In this document: piece after piece, positions 29,646 through 37,800 of the stretch | How the letters are laid out: each line of letters starts with the position of its first letter | Position numbering within the stretch: the stretch's first letter is position 1 | Source of the DNA: Brevundimonas intermedia | GTDB taxonomy: Bacteria > Pseudomonadota > Alphaproteobacteria > Caulobacterales > Caulobacteraceae | Reading direction: 5' to 3' | Assembly (NCBI RefSeq): GCF_004614235.1 | Contig: NZ_SPVH01000001.1 | Span: 1-64,000 of the forward strand | Length of the DNA: 64,000 bases | Made by a program: the position numbers and the translations under genes | The notes under the pieces: generated by a model | The model's database searches: none | Told to the model about the DNA's origin: nothing | Seen by the model: only the letters and a program-made list of their open reading frames with translations

Positions 29646-30326
29646 CTACGCCTTCAAAAGCCCCAGCAGCGCCTCGGCCGCTTCACGCGACGAGCCCGGG
29701 TTCTGGCCGGTCACCAGCTTGCCGTCGGTCTGCACATACGAGCCCCAGTCCGGGCCCTTGGAATAGTCGCCGCCATTGGCGATCAGCACGTTCTCGACCA
29801 GGAACGGGACCACGTCCGTCAGACCCACGGCATCCTCTTCGGAGTTGGTGAAGCCCGTCACCTTGCGCCCCTGGACCAGCGGCTTGCCGTCCGCGCCGGT
29901 CACGGATTTCAGCACACCCGGCGCATGACAGACGAAGCCGGTTGGCTTGTCGGCCTTGGCGAAAGCCTCGATCAGGGCGATGGAGTCCGCGTCATTGGCC
30001 AGGTCCCACAGCGGCCCGTGACCGCCGGGATAGAAGACGGCGTCGAAATCATCGGCCTTCACCGAGGACAGAACGACGGTCGAGGCCAGGGCAGCTTGCG
30101 CTTCGGCGTCGGCCTTGAAGCGGCGCGTGTCGTCGGTCTGGGCGTCGGCGTCGTCGCTCTTGGGGTCCAGCGGCGGCTGTCCGCCCTTGGGCGAGGCCAG
30201 CACGACCTCAGCGCCCGCATCCTTCAGCGCGTAATAGGGGGCCGCCAGCTCTTCCAGCCAGAAGCCGGTCTTCTTGCCCGTGTCGCCGAGTTGATCGTGC
30301 GACGTCAGCACCAGCAGGATGTTCAT
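29646..30326 (-). CDS. DJ-1/PfpI family protein (type 1 glutamine amidotransferase-like)
   Basis: Protein of 226 residues in the DJ-1/PfpI superfamily, class resembling Hsp31/HchA-like chaperone-glyoxalases. The nucleophile elbow is GFVCHAPGVL, with the reactive Cys followed by His; the upstream acidic partner is probably the Glu in GFWLEELAAPY. FYPGGHGPLWDLAND is the usual loop. The likely activity is conversion of methylglyoxal to lactate or protein repair; neither is proven by sequence. It is divergent from the esterase gene. Confidence 0.88.
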   Translation of the reverse strand: MNILLVLTSHDQLGDTGKKTGFWLEELAAPYYALKDAGAEVVLASPKGGQPPLDPKSDDADAQTDDTRRFKADAEAQAALASTVVLSSVKADDFDAVFYPGGHGPLWDLANDADSIALIEAFAKADKPTGFVCHAPGVLKSVTGADGKPLVQGRKVTGFTNSEEDAVGLTDVVPFLVENVLIANGGDYSKGPDWGSYVQTDGKLVTGQNPGSSREAAEALLGLLKA

Positions 30327-30446
30327 AGGAAAGGCTCCGTCTCTTGGGGTGTCCACAGATGGGAAGCCGCACGCCGCCCCTCAAGGCTGGCTTCCACGGC
30401 GAAATCCCCCCACCCTGCCGGCTGCATTCACGAGAGGCGAAATCGC

Positions 30447-31364
30447 ATGAAGCGCTGGATCGGCCTGTTCGCCGCCCTGCTGGGCCTGATGACCTTCAGT
30501 CAAACCGCCCAGGCGTCGGCGCCCTGCGGCATCGGGCAAGCGGGCGCGACCCAGGCCGTCGCCATCGGCCGCACCGGCCGCACGATGCTGATCCACCTGC
30601 CCGCCGGTTTCGATCCGAGCAAACCCGCGCCCCTGGTCTTCCTGCTGCACGGCAGCGGCGGCACGGGCGATAAGATGCTGGCCTCGTCCGACCTTGCCGC
30701 GACGGCGGACCGACACGGCTTCATCGTCGCCGCGCCCGACGCCGGCATCCCGGTCGAGCGAGGCTTCGTCTGGAACATTCCCGGCGTCCCGACCATCACC
30801 GGCGCGGTTCCCGGCCCCAACGACGCCGACGATGTCGCCTATCTGACGACCGCCATCCGCTATCTGGCGGATCAGGGCTGCGTCGACGACAGCCGCGTCT
30901 ATGCCACCGGCCTGTCGGGCGGCGGGCGGATGACGTCCTGGCTGGGATGCGTCGCCGCCGACCGGTTCGCCGCCATTGCGCCGGTCGTGGGCCTGCGCGC
31001 CGGCAATCCGAGGAAGGACCGCCCCGAGGAGCCCGATCCCGCCACCTGCCGCCCCTCGCGCCCCATGCCGGTCATCGCCTTCGCCGGCGACGCGGACACG
31101 ACCAATCCGATCCAGGGCGGCGGCGCGGGCTATTGGCATTACACCATGCACGCCGCCGAACAGCGCTGGGCCCAGATCAACGGCTGCACCCAAATCCGCG
31201 ACACCCGCTGGGTCGCCGACAAAGTCTACGAGGAAGGCTACGCCACCTGCCGCGACGGCGCGGACGTGGTGGGCCGCATCACCGCCGGCGGCGGCCACAG
31301 CTGGGTCGCCGACAACGACGCCCTCTGGGCCTTCTTGGCCGCGCGGACACGCCCGCAGAACTGA
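30447..31364 (+). CDS. exported LpqC-type esterase (PHB depolymerase/feruloyl esterase family)
   Basis: Secreted alpha/beta hydrolase of 305 residues with a signal peptide (about 1-23, QTAQASA). Motifs in order: oxyanion loop FLLHGSGGTG, nucleophile GLSGGGRM, acid AFAGDADTTNP and catalytic His in AGGGHSW. Several Cys pairs suggest disulfides. Relatives hydrolyse polyhydroxybutyrate, feruloyl or acetyl esters; the substrate here is unknown. GAGAGG lies 8 bases before the ATG. The stop codon is followed by a family C palindrome and a two-way terminator. Confidence 0.88.
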   Translation: MKRWIGLFAALLGLMTFSQTAQASAPCGIGQAGATQAVAIGRTGRTMLIHLPAGFDPSKPAPLVFLLHGSGGTGDKMLASSDLAATADRHGFIVAAPDAGIPVERGFVWNIPGVPTITGAVPGPNDADDVAYLTTAIRYLADQGCVDDSRVYATGLSGGGRMTSWLGCVAADRFAAIAPVVGLRAGNPRKDRPEEPDPATCRPSRPMPVIAFAGDADTTNPIQGGGAGYWHYTMHAAEQRWAQINGCTQIRDTRWVADKVYEEGYATCRDGADVVGRITAGGGHSWVADNDALWAFLAARTRPQN

Positions 31365-31419
31365 GGTGAAGCAAGGGCGGCGCCTCACTCCAGTCACCGA
31401 TCGGCCTCAAGTCGCGCCG

Positions 31420-31449
31420 GGCCTCAAGTAGCGCGGAGCGCGATAGGCC
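31420..31449 (+). repeat. family C palindrome (copy 1)
   Basis: Imperfect palindrome with left arm GGCCTCAAGTAGCGCG and right arm GCGCGATAGGCC. Related copies follow rplA (36398-36428) and tuf (40716-40754). This copy lies between the esterase stop and the shared terminator. Partial flanking matches (GGCCTCAAGTCGCG before it and TTGCGATAGGCC after it) suggest one copy nested inside another. Confidence 0.75.
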
Positions 31450-31470
31450 CAGCAAAGACTTGCGATAGGC

Positions 31471-31509
31471 CAAACAAAAAGACCCGGCGGTTTCCCGCCG
31501 GGTCTTTCC
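31471..31509 (-). terminator. terminator of the rplJ-rplL operon
   Basis: On the minus strand GACCCGGCGG-GAAA-CCGCCGGGTC is followed by TTTTTGTTTGG. It follows rplL by about 30 bases. On the plus strand the same hairpin (followed by TTTCC) may stop transcripts of the esterase gene. Confidence 0.92.
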
Positions 31510-31538
31510 GATATTCAGCAAATGCCGAAAGTCAGATC

Positions 31539-31922
31539 TTACTTGATCTGGACCTTGGCGCCGGCTTCGGTCAGCTTCTTGGCGACTTCGTCGGCGTTCT
31601 GCTTGGAGACGTTCTCGACGACGTTCTGCGGAGCGCCTTCGACCAGGTCCTTGGCTTCCTTCAGACCCAGGTCCGAACGCACGCCACGGACTTCCTTGAT
31701 CACGTTGATCTTCTTGTCGCCACCGTCCAGCAGGACGACGGTGAATTCGGTTTGCTCTTCGGCAGCTTCAGCCGGAGCACCGCCACCGGCAGCCGGAGCA
31801 GCCATGGCGACGGGAGCAGCGGCGCTGACGCCCCACTTTTCTTCAAGCAGCTTCGACAGTTCAGCAGCTTCGAGAACGGTCAGAGCGGACAGGTCTTCGA
31901 CGATCTTGGCGAGGTCAGCCAT
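31539..31922 (-). CDS. rplL: ribosomal protein L7/L12
   Basis: Stalk protein of the 50S subunit, 127 residues. The N-terminal dimerisation domain ([29 protein letters not shown]), a flexible Ala/Pro/Gly hinge (about 36-54) and the globular C-terminal domain ([23 protein letters not shown]...[15 protein letters not shown]) that recruits translation factors are all present. It is cotranscribed with rplJ. A terminator follows and rpoB is not downstream, unlike in most bacteria. Confidence 0.97.
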   Translation of the reverse strand: MADLAKIVEDLSALTVLEAAELSKLLEEKWGVSAAAPVAMAAPAAGGGAPAEAAEEQTEFTVVLLDGGDKKINVIKEVRGVRSDLGLKEAKDLVEGAPQNVVENVSKQNADEVAKKLTEAGAKVQIK

Positions 31923-31984
31923 TGTCAGTTTTCCTTCGGAGGATTGGTTTTAGAGAGTGATGCAGAGATGAAAGGCTGGGCCGC

Positions 31985-32500
31985 TTACGCGGCTTCCTTG
32001 GTGGCGTAGGCGTTGAACACGCGAGCCAGCTGACCGGCGGGTGCTTGCAGCACGCCGGCGATACGAGTCGCAGGCGCGTTGAGCAGGCCGATGAGTTGGC
32101 TGCGGACTTCGTCGAGCGTCGGGAGCTTGGAAAGAACTTCCACGCCCTTCTGATCGACGACGGTGTCGCCCATGAAGCCGCCGATGATCTTGAAGCGATC
32201 ATTGGCCTTGGCGAACTCGGTAGCGACCTTGGCGGCCGTACCGGGGTTCTCGGAATAGGCGATGCCCACGGGACCCTTGAACAGGCCGTGGAATTCGCTG
32301 CCTTCTTCGGCTTCGAGCGCCTTCAGCGCCAGGCGGTTCTTGACCACCTTGAACGCGCCGCCTTCTTTACGAAGACGACCACGCAGATCTTCCATTTCCG
32401 CAACGGTCAGACCCAGGTTTTGGGTCACGACCACGGAGCCGGCGTCGGCGAATACGCCCTTGAGCGTTTCGATCGACTCGGCTTTTTGAGCGCGGTCCAT
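31985..32500 (-). CDS. rplJ: ribosomal protein L10
   Basis: Protein of 171 residues that anchors the L7/L12 dimers on 23S rRNA at the stalk base. The N-terminal globular domain (DRAQKAESIETLKGVFADAGSVVVTQNLGLTVAEMEDLR) and the C-terminal helical segment that binds L12 (PATRIAGVLQAPAGQLARVFNAYATKEA) are intact. A 62-base gap separates it from rplL. The long leader in front may carry its autogenous control. Confidence 0.97.
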   Translation of the reverse strand: MDRAQKAESIETLKGVFADAGSVVVTQNLGLTVAEMEDLRGRLRKEGGAFKVVKNRLALKALEAEEGSEFHGLFKGPVGIAYSENPGTAAKVATEFAKANDRFKIIGGFMGDTVVDQKGVEVLSKLPTLDEVRSQLIGLLNAPATRIAGVLQAPAGQLARVFNAYATKEAA

Positions 32501-32818
32501 TGCGGTCTCCAGTCTTGGTATTCGCCGCCGGGCTTATTCCCGACGACGGATTGGCCAAAGCGCGCCGCGTCGCCGCGAAGCGTTAAAGCCGGTCGTATTG
32601 TCCGAAGGATGCGTCTGACGGCGTCCGTCCCGGAATGCGGGCTGACAGCGCAGGGTCGCGTCCCCATCTCCCCACGGCGTCAGAGGGCTCTCTGACAGTT
32701 ATGGCCTGGGTGACCCCCACGCCCCGAAGTTCTCGGACAGGACCGTCAAAGGAATGAACCTGTGACGGGAAGCGGCGCTCTTACAGGGACGGATCACGGA
32801 AATCAAGGCAGGGATCGC
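32501..32818 (-). promoter_or_regulatory. leader and promoter region of rplJ; no gene seen
   Basis: About 320 bases without a gene between rplJ and the divergent GST gene. It should hold both promoters and the L10 leader. On the minus strand a perfect hairpin TCAGAG-AGCC-CTCTGA lies near 32682-32698, and more stems follow before the rplJ start. In other bacteria L10-L12 binds such a leader to repress its own translation; here this is expected rather than shown. I could not place a convincing -10/-35 pair. Confidence 0.4.
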
Positions 32819-33526
32819 ATGGCGTATGAACTCTACTATTGGCCGACCATCCAGGGACGGGGCGAATTCGTCCGCCTGGCGCTGGAGGCGGCCGGCGCCG
32901 ACTATGTCGATGTCTCGCGCCAGGACGACGGCAAGGCGATGATGAGGCTGATGAAGGACGCCGCCACGCCGCCCTTCGCCCCGCCCTTCGTGCGCCTGGG
33001 CGACCGCACCGTCGGACAGGTCGCGGCCATCCTGGCCTGGCTGGGTCCGCAACTGGGCCTCAGCCCGAACGGCGACAGCGATCGCGCCTGGCTGAACCAG
33101 ATCCAGCTGACCCTGGCCGACCTGGTCGCCGAGGCGCACGACACCCACCACCCCGTCGATCTGATGGCCTATTACGACGACCAGAAGCCCGAAGCCGCCC
33201 GCCGCGCCGAGGGGTTCCGCAAGGATCGGATCGCCAAATTCCTGGGTTGGGCCGAACAGGTGCTGGACCGAAACCCGCAAGGCTCGGACTGGATGGTCGG
33301 CGACCGACTGACCTATGCCGACCTGTCGCTGTTCCAGGTGGTCGAAGGCCTGACCTACGCCTTTCCCAAGGCGTCGACGCGCGTCCTGAAGACGACGCCC
33401 CACGTGGTCGCCGTCCGCGACCGCGTCGCCGCCCTGCCCCGCCTCGCCGCCTATCTGGCCAGCCCGCGGCGCATCCCGTTCAACGAAGACGGCATCTTCC
33501 GCCGCTATCCCGAACTGGACGGCTGA
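32819..33526 (+). CDS. glutathione S-transferase family protein
   Basis: Protein of 235 residues with an N-terminal thioredoxin-like domain (YELYYWPTIQGRGEFVRLALEAAG, including the Tyr and Arg usual near the glutathione site in sigma/alpha-like GSTs) and a C-terminal all-helical domain (WMVGDRLTYADLSLFQVVEGL carries the N-capping box). Likely conjugates or reduces with glutathione in the cytoplasm; substrate unknown. It is the first gene of the block that separates rplJ from rplA. Confidence 0.87.
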   Translation: MAYELYYWPTIQGRGEFVRLALEAAGADYVDVSRQDDGKAMMRLMKDAATPPFAPPFVRLGDRTVGQVAAILAWLGPQLGLSPNGDSDRAWLNQIQLTLADLVAEAHDTHHPVDLMAYYDDQKPEAARRAEGFRKDRIAKFLGWAEQVLDRNPQGSDWMVGDRLTYADLSLFQVVEGLTYAFPKASTRVLKTTPHVVAVRDRVAALPRLAAYLASPRRIPFNEDGIFRRYPELDG

Positions 33527-33532
33527 GGTCGC

Positions 33533-33982
33533 TCAATCTTCCAGGGGCGTGGCGTCGAAGTCGCGGATCAGGGCAGCCAGGTCCGGTTCGTGCACCAGGT
33601 CCGCCGCCTCGCTCAGGCTCATCCAGCGGCGCTCGCGCTGGTGGGCCTCGGGCCAGGCGCCCAGCTGGACCAGCACTTCAAGCGGATAGACCGACACCAC
33701 GCACTGGCGCACGCCGCCGTCCTTCAGACCCTTGGCATAGCGGAAGACGCCGATGGAGGTGGGGTCCATCTCGCCACGCACCCCGGCCTCTTCCATAGCT
33801 TCCTGCGCCGCCGCCTCGGGATCGGTCTTGCCGACCATACGCCCGCCTTTAGGGATGACCCAGCGGCGGGTCTCGCGCGACGTGATCATCAGGATCTGAC
33901 GGCCGCCATCCGTCAGGCGCCACGGCAGGGCGGCCCCCTGACGGGTCTCTGATCGCGCGGTGCGTTTGACGCCCGACGCCAT
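33533..33982 (-). CDS. NUDIX hydrolase, DIPP-like
   Basis: Nudix-fold hydrolase of 149 residues. The Nudix box reads GGRMVGKTDPEAAAQEAMEE followed by AGV. The catalytic EExG part (MEEAGV) is intact, but the first Glu of the consensus is Lys and the Arg is Gln. PKG before the box and KGLKDGGVRQCVVSVYPLEV after it are like alphaproteobacterial diphosphoinositol-phosphatase-type members. It may hydrolyse nucleoside or inositol diphosphates. Converges with the GST gene after a 6-base gap. Confidence 0.85.
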   Translation of the reverse strand: MASGVKRTARSETRQGAALPWRLTDGGRQILMITSRETRRWVIPKGGRMVGKTDPEAAAQEAMEEAGVRGEMDPTSIGVFRYAKGLKDGGVRQCVVSVYPLEVLVQLGAWPEAHQRERRWMSLSEAADLVHEPDLAALIRDFDATPLED

Positions 33983-34105
33983 CAGGCGAGGTTCCGAGAG
34001 GGTCGGGTCTTGAGACAGGCCATGCGACGTTTTGCACCAGCGAAAGGATCAGCCCGTTCCAAAGGTGATCGCGTCGCCCGCGTCAAGCGAAGCGACGCAT
34101 ACGTC

Positions 34106-35188
34106 CTATTTTTCGCCAGGCGCCTTTGCATCGGGATCTCCCAGCACATCCTGCCGATAAAGCATGGTGATCAGGGTATGCAGCACCAGGGCCAGCGGCG
34201 TGGCGAACAGAACGCCCAGCGGCCCGAACAGGGTGCCGATCCCCACCACGGCGAAGATGCCCAGCACGACCGGCAGGTTGGCCACGTTCTTCTGAACCAT
34301 CGGCGTGATGAAGTTGCTCTCCAGCTGGGACACCACGACATAGAGGGCCAGGGTCATCAGGGCGGTCTCCCACCCTTGGGTCGCCCCCACCAGAACCGCC
34401 GGAACGGTCGAGACGATGGGTCCGACGATGGGCACGAACTGCGCAAGGCCCGTCAGCAGCCCAAGGCCCAGGGCCGAGGGAACGCCGATGATGGCCAGAC
34501 CTACGCCCGTCAGCGTGCCGACCAGCACCATCGAGAACAGTTGCGCCTTGAGCCAACCCTTCAAGGCCTTGCCGCAACTGTTCAGCACTTCGCGCAGGCG
34601 CGGCCGACGGTCCATCGGCACCATCGACAGCAAACCCTCGCGCGACTTTGCCGGTTCGATGGCCAGGAACACGCCGGCGACGATGACCAGAACCAGGGTG
34701 GTCACGCCAGAGGCGAAGCCCAGCGCAAACTTTTGCGCCACCTGCAACGCCTGGCCGGCCCGATCGCCCAAACCCTGTAGTTGCTCGAACAGTTGGGCGG
34801 CGTAGGGCTGGGCCTGGATCCAGGACTGCACCTTGTTCCAGCCTTGCGGCACCACGGCGGAAAGCGCCACGACCTGCTCGGTGATCTGGGCGCCGAAAAG
34901 GGTCAGTATACCCGCCAGCACACCGGCCACGATCAGCAGCGACAGAAACACCGCCAACGGATCCGGCGCCTTCAGCCAGCGCACGATGGGATCGGCCAGG
35001 GCGCGAAGAACCACCGCGACGACGATGGCTCCGAAAATCAGCAGCCACAGCGTCTGCAGGGTCACGATCAGCTGGACGGCGAAATAGGCCGAGACCAGCA
35101 CAATGGCGCCGAACGCCAGTCGCCCTTTCCACGGGTCGCCGCCGCTCACGCCGGGCTTGTCGCCCATCAATTTTCCAAGTCCGAACAT
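34106..35188 (-). CDS. AI-2E family transporter (PerM/TqsA type)
   Basis: Inner-membrane protein of 360 residues with about eight hydrophobic segments: an N-terminal pair (FGAIVLVSAYFAVQLIVTLQ, LLIFGAIVVAVVLRALAD), a central soluble helical stretch, and the conserved C-terminal half (GLLTGLAQFVPIVGPIVSTVPAVLVG, VVLGIFAVVGIGTLFGPLGVLFATPLALVL). Members export or take up small molecules, with Na+/H+ antiport reported for some; the substrate here is unknown. The ATG chosen follows GGGGGCGAT, a plausible ribosome site. Confidence 0.9.
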   Translation of the reverse strand: MFGLGKLMGDKPGVSGGDPWKGRLAFGAIVLVSAYFAVQLIVTLQTLWLLIFGAIVVAVVLRALADPIVRWLKAPDPLAVFLSLLIVAGVLAGILTLFGAQITEQVVALSAVVPQGWNKVQSWIQAQPYAAQLFEQLQGLGDRAGQALQVAQKFALGFASGVTTLVLVIVAGVFLAIEPAKSREGLLSMVPMDRRPRLREVLNSCGKALKGWLKAQLFSMVLVGTLTGVGLAIIGVPSALGLGLLTGLAQFVPIVGPIVSTVPAVLVGATQGWETALMTLALYVVVSQLESNFITPMVQKNVANLPVVLGIFAVVGIGTLFGPLGVLFATPLALVLHTLITMLYRQDVLGDPDAKAPGEK

Positions 35189-35257
35189 ATCGCCCCCTTC
35201 AAGGTCGCGACAGGAACGCCGATCGAGCGTGGCCGTTCGCCGCACCCGATAATAAAG

Positions 35258-35674
35258 TCAGTGGGGGTCGGGCGACCGCGCGTCGTAGGCCGTTTGGGCC
35301 GCCGCGACCTGGGGCATTTGCGTCTCGGCCCAGTCGATCATGGACTGCATCGCCGCCATCAGGGTGCGGCCCAGCGGGGTCACCGCATAGGTCACCGACA
35401 CCGGCACGGTCGCCACGACGCTGCGCGACACCAGGCCGTCGCGCTCCAGCGACTTCAGCGTCTGGCTCAGCATCTTCTGCGACACGCCATCGATCCGATG
35501 CTTCAGGGCGTTGAAGCGGATGGGCCCCTCGCCCAGCACGATCAGGATCAGGGTGCTCCACTTGTCCGCGATCCGGTCCAGCAACTGCCGCGTCGGACAG
35601 TTCGCCGCGAACACGTCGCCGCGCGTCCAGGTTTCCTGCAGGTGACCAAGTGTGTGAAAGGTGCCGTCTTGCAT
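35258..35674 (-). CDS. HxlR-type transcriptional regulator
   Basis: Winged-helix regulator of 138 residues. It carries the HxlR hallmarks: NCPTRQLLDRIADKWSTLIL, with the single Cys (C26) often used as a redox or electrophile sensor, GPIRFNALKHRIDGVSQKMLSQTLKSLERDGLV as the helix-turn-helix, and a short wing. It is divergent from the NAD(P)-binding protein gene, and a perfect inverted repeat lies between the two. This gives a simple self-regulated pair. Confidence 0.9.
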   Translation of the reverse strand: MQDGTFHTLGHLQETWTRGDVFAANCPTRQLLDRIADKWSTLILIVLGEGPIRFNALKHRIDGVSQKMLSQTLKSLERDGLVSRSVVATVPVSVTYAVTPLGRTLMAAMQSMIDWAETQMPQVAAAQTAYDARSPDPH

Positions 35675-35696
35675 GGCCGCATCCCATAGCGCACCT

Positions 35697-35713
35697 GGTA
35701 TCCATTGGATACC
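35697..35713. promoter_or_regulatory. operator-like inverted repeat GGTATCCATTGGATACC
   Basis: Perfect palindrome with 7-base arms and a 3-base centre (GGTATCC-ATT-GGATACC). It lies 23 bases before the regulator start and 14 bases before the start of the divergent reductase-like gene. The likely binder is the HxlR-type protein; this is inference from position and symmetry. Confidence 0.65.
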
Positions 35714-35727
35714 CAAAGGAGCCTTCC

Positions 35728-36336
35728 ATGAAAGTCGCAGTCCTCGGCGCCAGCGGTCGCGCCGGCTCGGAAATCACCAAGGAACTGGACGCGCGCGGTC
35801 ACGCCGTCACCGCCATCGCCCGCAAGCCCGAGGCCATCCCCGCCGCCGACGGCGTTACGCCTGTGGCAGGCGACGCCTCGGACGCCGCCGCACTGGCCGA
35901 CCTGATCAAAGGATCGGACGCCGTCATCAGCGCCCTGCATTTCGATGTGCCCGCCGAAACCCTGCTGAACGCGCTCAAGACCGCCGGCGTGCCTCGCCTG
36001 CTGGTCACCGGCGGCGCCGCCAGCCTGGAGGTCGCGCCCGGCGTTCGCCTGATCGATACGCCCGAGTTCCCCGAGGAGTGGAAGACCTTCGCCCAGGGCG
36101 GCATCGTCTTCCTGGACGCCCTGCGCCACGAGACGGACATCGACTGGACCTTCTTCTCGCCCGCCGCCGTGATCGAGGAAACGCCCCGCCTAGGCCATTT
36201 CCGCACCGGAACTGACCAACTGGTCGTGGACGACAAGGGCGACAGCAAGATCGGCTTCTCGGACTACGCCGTCGCCATGGTCGATGAACTGGAAAACCCC
36301 CGGCACAGCCGCGCCCGCTTCACGGCCGCCTACTGA
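35728..36336 (+). CDS. NAD(P)-binding NmrA-like protein
   Basis: Atypical short-chain-dehydrogenase fold protein of 202 residues. The dinucleotide-binding loop is VAVLGASGRAGSEI (residues 3-16). GDASDAAALADLIKGSDAVISAL and LLVTGGAASLEV are as in NmrA/YwnB-type proteins, which act as NAD(P)H-dependent reductases or redox sensors. It lacks an evident Tyr-x-x-x-Lys catalytic pair. It is likely controlled by the divergent HxlR-type regulator. AAGGAG lies about 7 bases before the ATG. Confidence 0.88.
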   Translation: MKVAVLGASGRAGSEITKELDARGHAVTAIARKPEAIPAADGVTPVAGDASDAAALADLIKGSDAVISALHFDVPAETLLNALKTAGVPRLLVTGGAASLEVAPGVRLIDTPEFPEEWKTFAQGGIVFLDALRHETDIDWTFFSPAAVIEETPRLGHFRTGTDQLVVDDKGDSKIGFSDYAVAMVDELENPRHSRARFTAAY

Positions 36337-36351
36337 TCCGCTTCTTGTCCA

Positions 36352-36388
36352 AAGAAAAAGGCCCCAGAGATCGCTCTCCGGGGCCTTC
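36352..36388. terminator. bidirectional terminator between the NmrA-like gene and rplA
   Basis: GGCCCC...GGGGCC hairpin with an inner GAG/CTC pairing. On the minus strand it is followed by TTTTTCTTT (end of rplK-rplA), on the plus strand by TTCATTCTTTTT (end of the NmrA-like gene). Confidence 0.88.
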
Positions 36389-36397
36389 ATTCTTTTT

Positions 36398-36428
36398 GGC
36401 CTATCGCGCTTGCGCGCTACATGAGGCC
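36398..36428 (-). repeat. family C palindrome (copy 2), after rplA
   Basis: Read on the minus strand: left arm GGCCTCATGTAGCGCG, then CAA, then GCGCGATAGGCC. It lies 16 bases after the rplA stop and before the terminator. Closely matches copy 1 and shares the outer arms with copy 3. Confidence 0.75.
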
Positions 36429-36444
36429 GTTTCGCGAGAGCCTA

Positions 36445-37134
36445 TCAGGCGCCCAGCGAGGACGGGTCGACCTTGATGCCCGGGCCCATCGTCGAAGACA
36501 GGCTGATGCGCTTCACATAGGTGCCCTTGGCGCCCGACGGCTTGGAACGCACCAGGGCGTCCACGATGGCCTTCACGTTGGCTTCCAGGGCGTCTTGCGT
36601 GAACGAGACCTTGCCGATGCCGGCGTGGACGATGCCCGCCTTCTCGACGCGGAACTCGACGGCGCCGCCCTTGGCGTCCTTGACGGCCTGGGCCACGTTC
36701 GGGGTCACGGTGCCGACCTTGGGGTTCGGCATCAGGCCGCGCGGGCCCAGCACCTTACCCAGACGGCCGACCAGGGCCATCATGTCCGGCGACGCGATCA
36801 CGCGGTCAAACTCCATGAAGCCGCCGGCGATCTTCTCGTACAGATCTTCGGCGCCGACGTGTTCGGCGCCCGCTGCGGTGGCTTCGGCGGCCTTGGCGTC
36901 CTTGGCGAAGACGGCGACGCGAACGTCACGGCCGGTGCCCGACGGCAGGTTCACCACGCCACGGACCTGTTGGTCGGCGTGACGGGGATCGACGCCCAGG
37001 TTGACGGCGATCTCAAGGGATTCGTCGAACTTCGACTTGGCGTTTTCCTTGGCCAGCTTGATGGCGTCGGAGAACGGCAGCAGGTCTTGGCTGACGCCGG
37101 TGCGGGCTTTTTGAGCCTTGGTTTGCTTGGCCAT
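36445..37134 (-). CDS. rplA: ribosomal protein L1
   Basis: Protein of 229 residues forming the L1 stalk of the 50S subunit and helping release E-site tRNA. Typical segments are [59 protein letters not shown] and [20 protein letters not shown]. The gap to rplK is 3 bases, so the two form an operon. In other bacteria L1 represses this operon by binding its leader. Confidence 0.97.
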   Translation of the reverse strand: MAKQTKAQKARTGVSQDLLPFSDAIKLAKENAKSKFDESLEIAVNLGVDPRHADQQVRGVVNLPSGTGRDVRVAVFAKDAKAAEATAAGAEHVGAEDLYEKIAGGFMEFDRVIASPDMMALVGRLGKVLGPRGLMPNPKVGTVTPNVAQAVKDAKGGAVEFRVEKAGIVHAGIGKVSFTQDALEANVKAIVDALVRSKPSGAKGTYVKRISLSSTMGPGIKVDPSSLGA

Positions 37135-37137
37135 GGT

Positions 37138-37569
37138 TTAGCCCTCCACCACTTCGAGGCCCATCGCGCGGGCGGAGCCTTCGATGATCTTGGTCGCGGC
37201 GTCGAGGTCGTTCGCGTTCAGATCTTTCATCTTCTTTTCAGCGATCTCGCGCAGCTGCGAAACCTTGACCGTACCGGCCGTTTCACGGCCGACCAGCTTG
37301 GAGCCCGACTTCAGGCCCGTGGCCTGCTTCAGGTACCAGGTCGCCGGCGGCGTCTTGGTCAGGAAGGTGAACGACTTGTCCTGATAGACGGTGATCACGG
37401 TCGGAAGCGGGGTGCCCTTGGCTTCCTTCTCGGTGCGCGCATTGAACTCCTTGCAGAAGCCCATGATGTTCACGCCGCGTTGACCCAGAGCGGGGCCGAT
37501 CGGGGGCGAAGGCGTGGCCGAACCGGCCGGCACTTGCAGCTTGATATAGCCGAGAATCTTCTTGGCCAT
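37138..37569 (-). CDS. rplK: ribosomal protein L11
   Basis: Protein of 143 residues at the GTPase-associated centre; contacts elongation factors and is needed for RelA-type stringent control. The motif [33 protein letters not shown] and the C-terminal RNA-binding domain are intact. It is separated from nusG by 231 bases with a terminator, so it has its own promoter here. Confidence 0.97.
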   Translation of the reverse strand: MAKKILGYIKLQVPAGSATPSPPIGPALGQRGVNIMGFCKEFNARTEKEAKGTPLPTVITVYQDKSFTFLTKTPPATWYLKQATGLKSGSKLVGRETAGTVKVSQLREIAEKKMKDLNANDLDAATKIIEGSARAMGLEVVEG

Positions 37570-37743
37570 TGGTCTCTCCTATGAATGACCCGACGAACGA
37601 ACGCAGGGCCGGTGAGCCGTGGTGCGGCATGGCTGCCTCCCACGGATTTGACGCTCCACGAACCGAGGCCCGCCGAGCGAAGGCGCGCGTGTAACAGAGG
37701 GGGGCTGGAAAGGCAAACAGGCCGGCGTCCTTGCGACACCGAA

Positions 37744-37776
37744 AACGAAAAAGCCGCGCCCTTTCGGACGCGGCTC
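37744..37776 (-). terminator. rho-independent terminator after nusG
   Basis: On the minus strand AGCCGCGTCC-GAAA-GGGCGCGGCT is followed by TTTTTCGTTTTC. It ends the secE-nusG transcript 25 bases after nusG and separates it from rplK-rplA. Confidence 0.92.
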
Positions 37777-37800
37777 AAAATCGCGACAGGTGTAGGAGCC

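Noticed and set aside
28737-31364. 875-codon plus-strand frame
   Set aside because: It runs through the M61 gene in the wrong frame, a repeat and the antisense of the PfpI gene; only its end from 30447, the esterase, is real.
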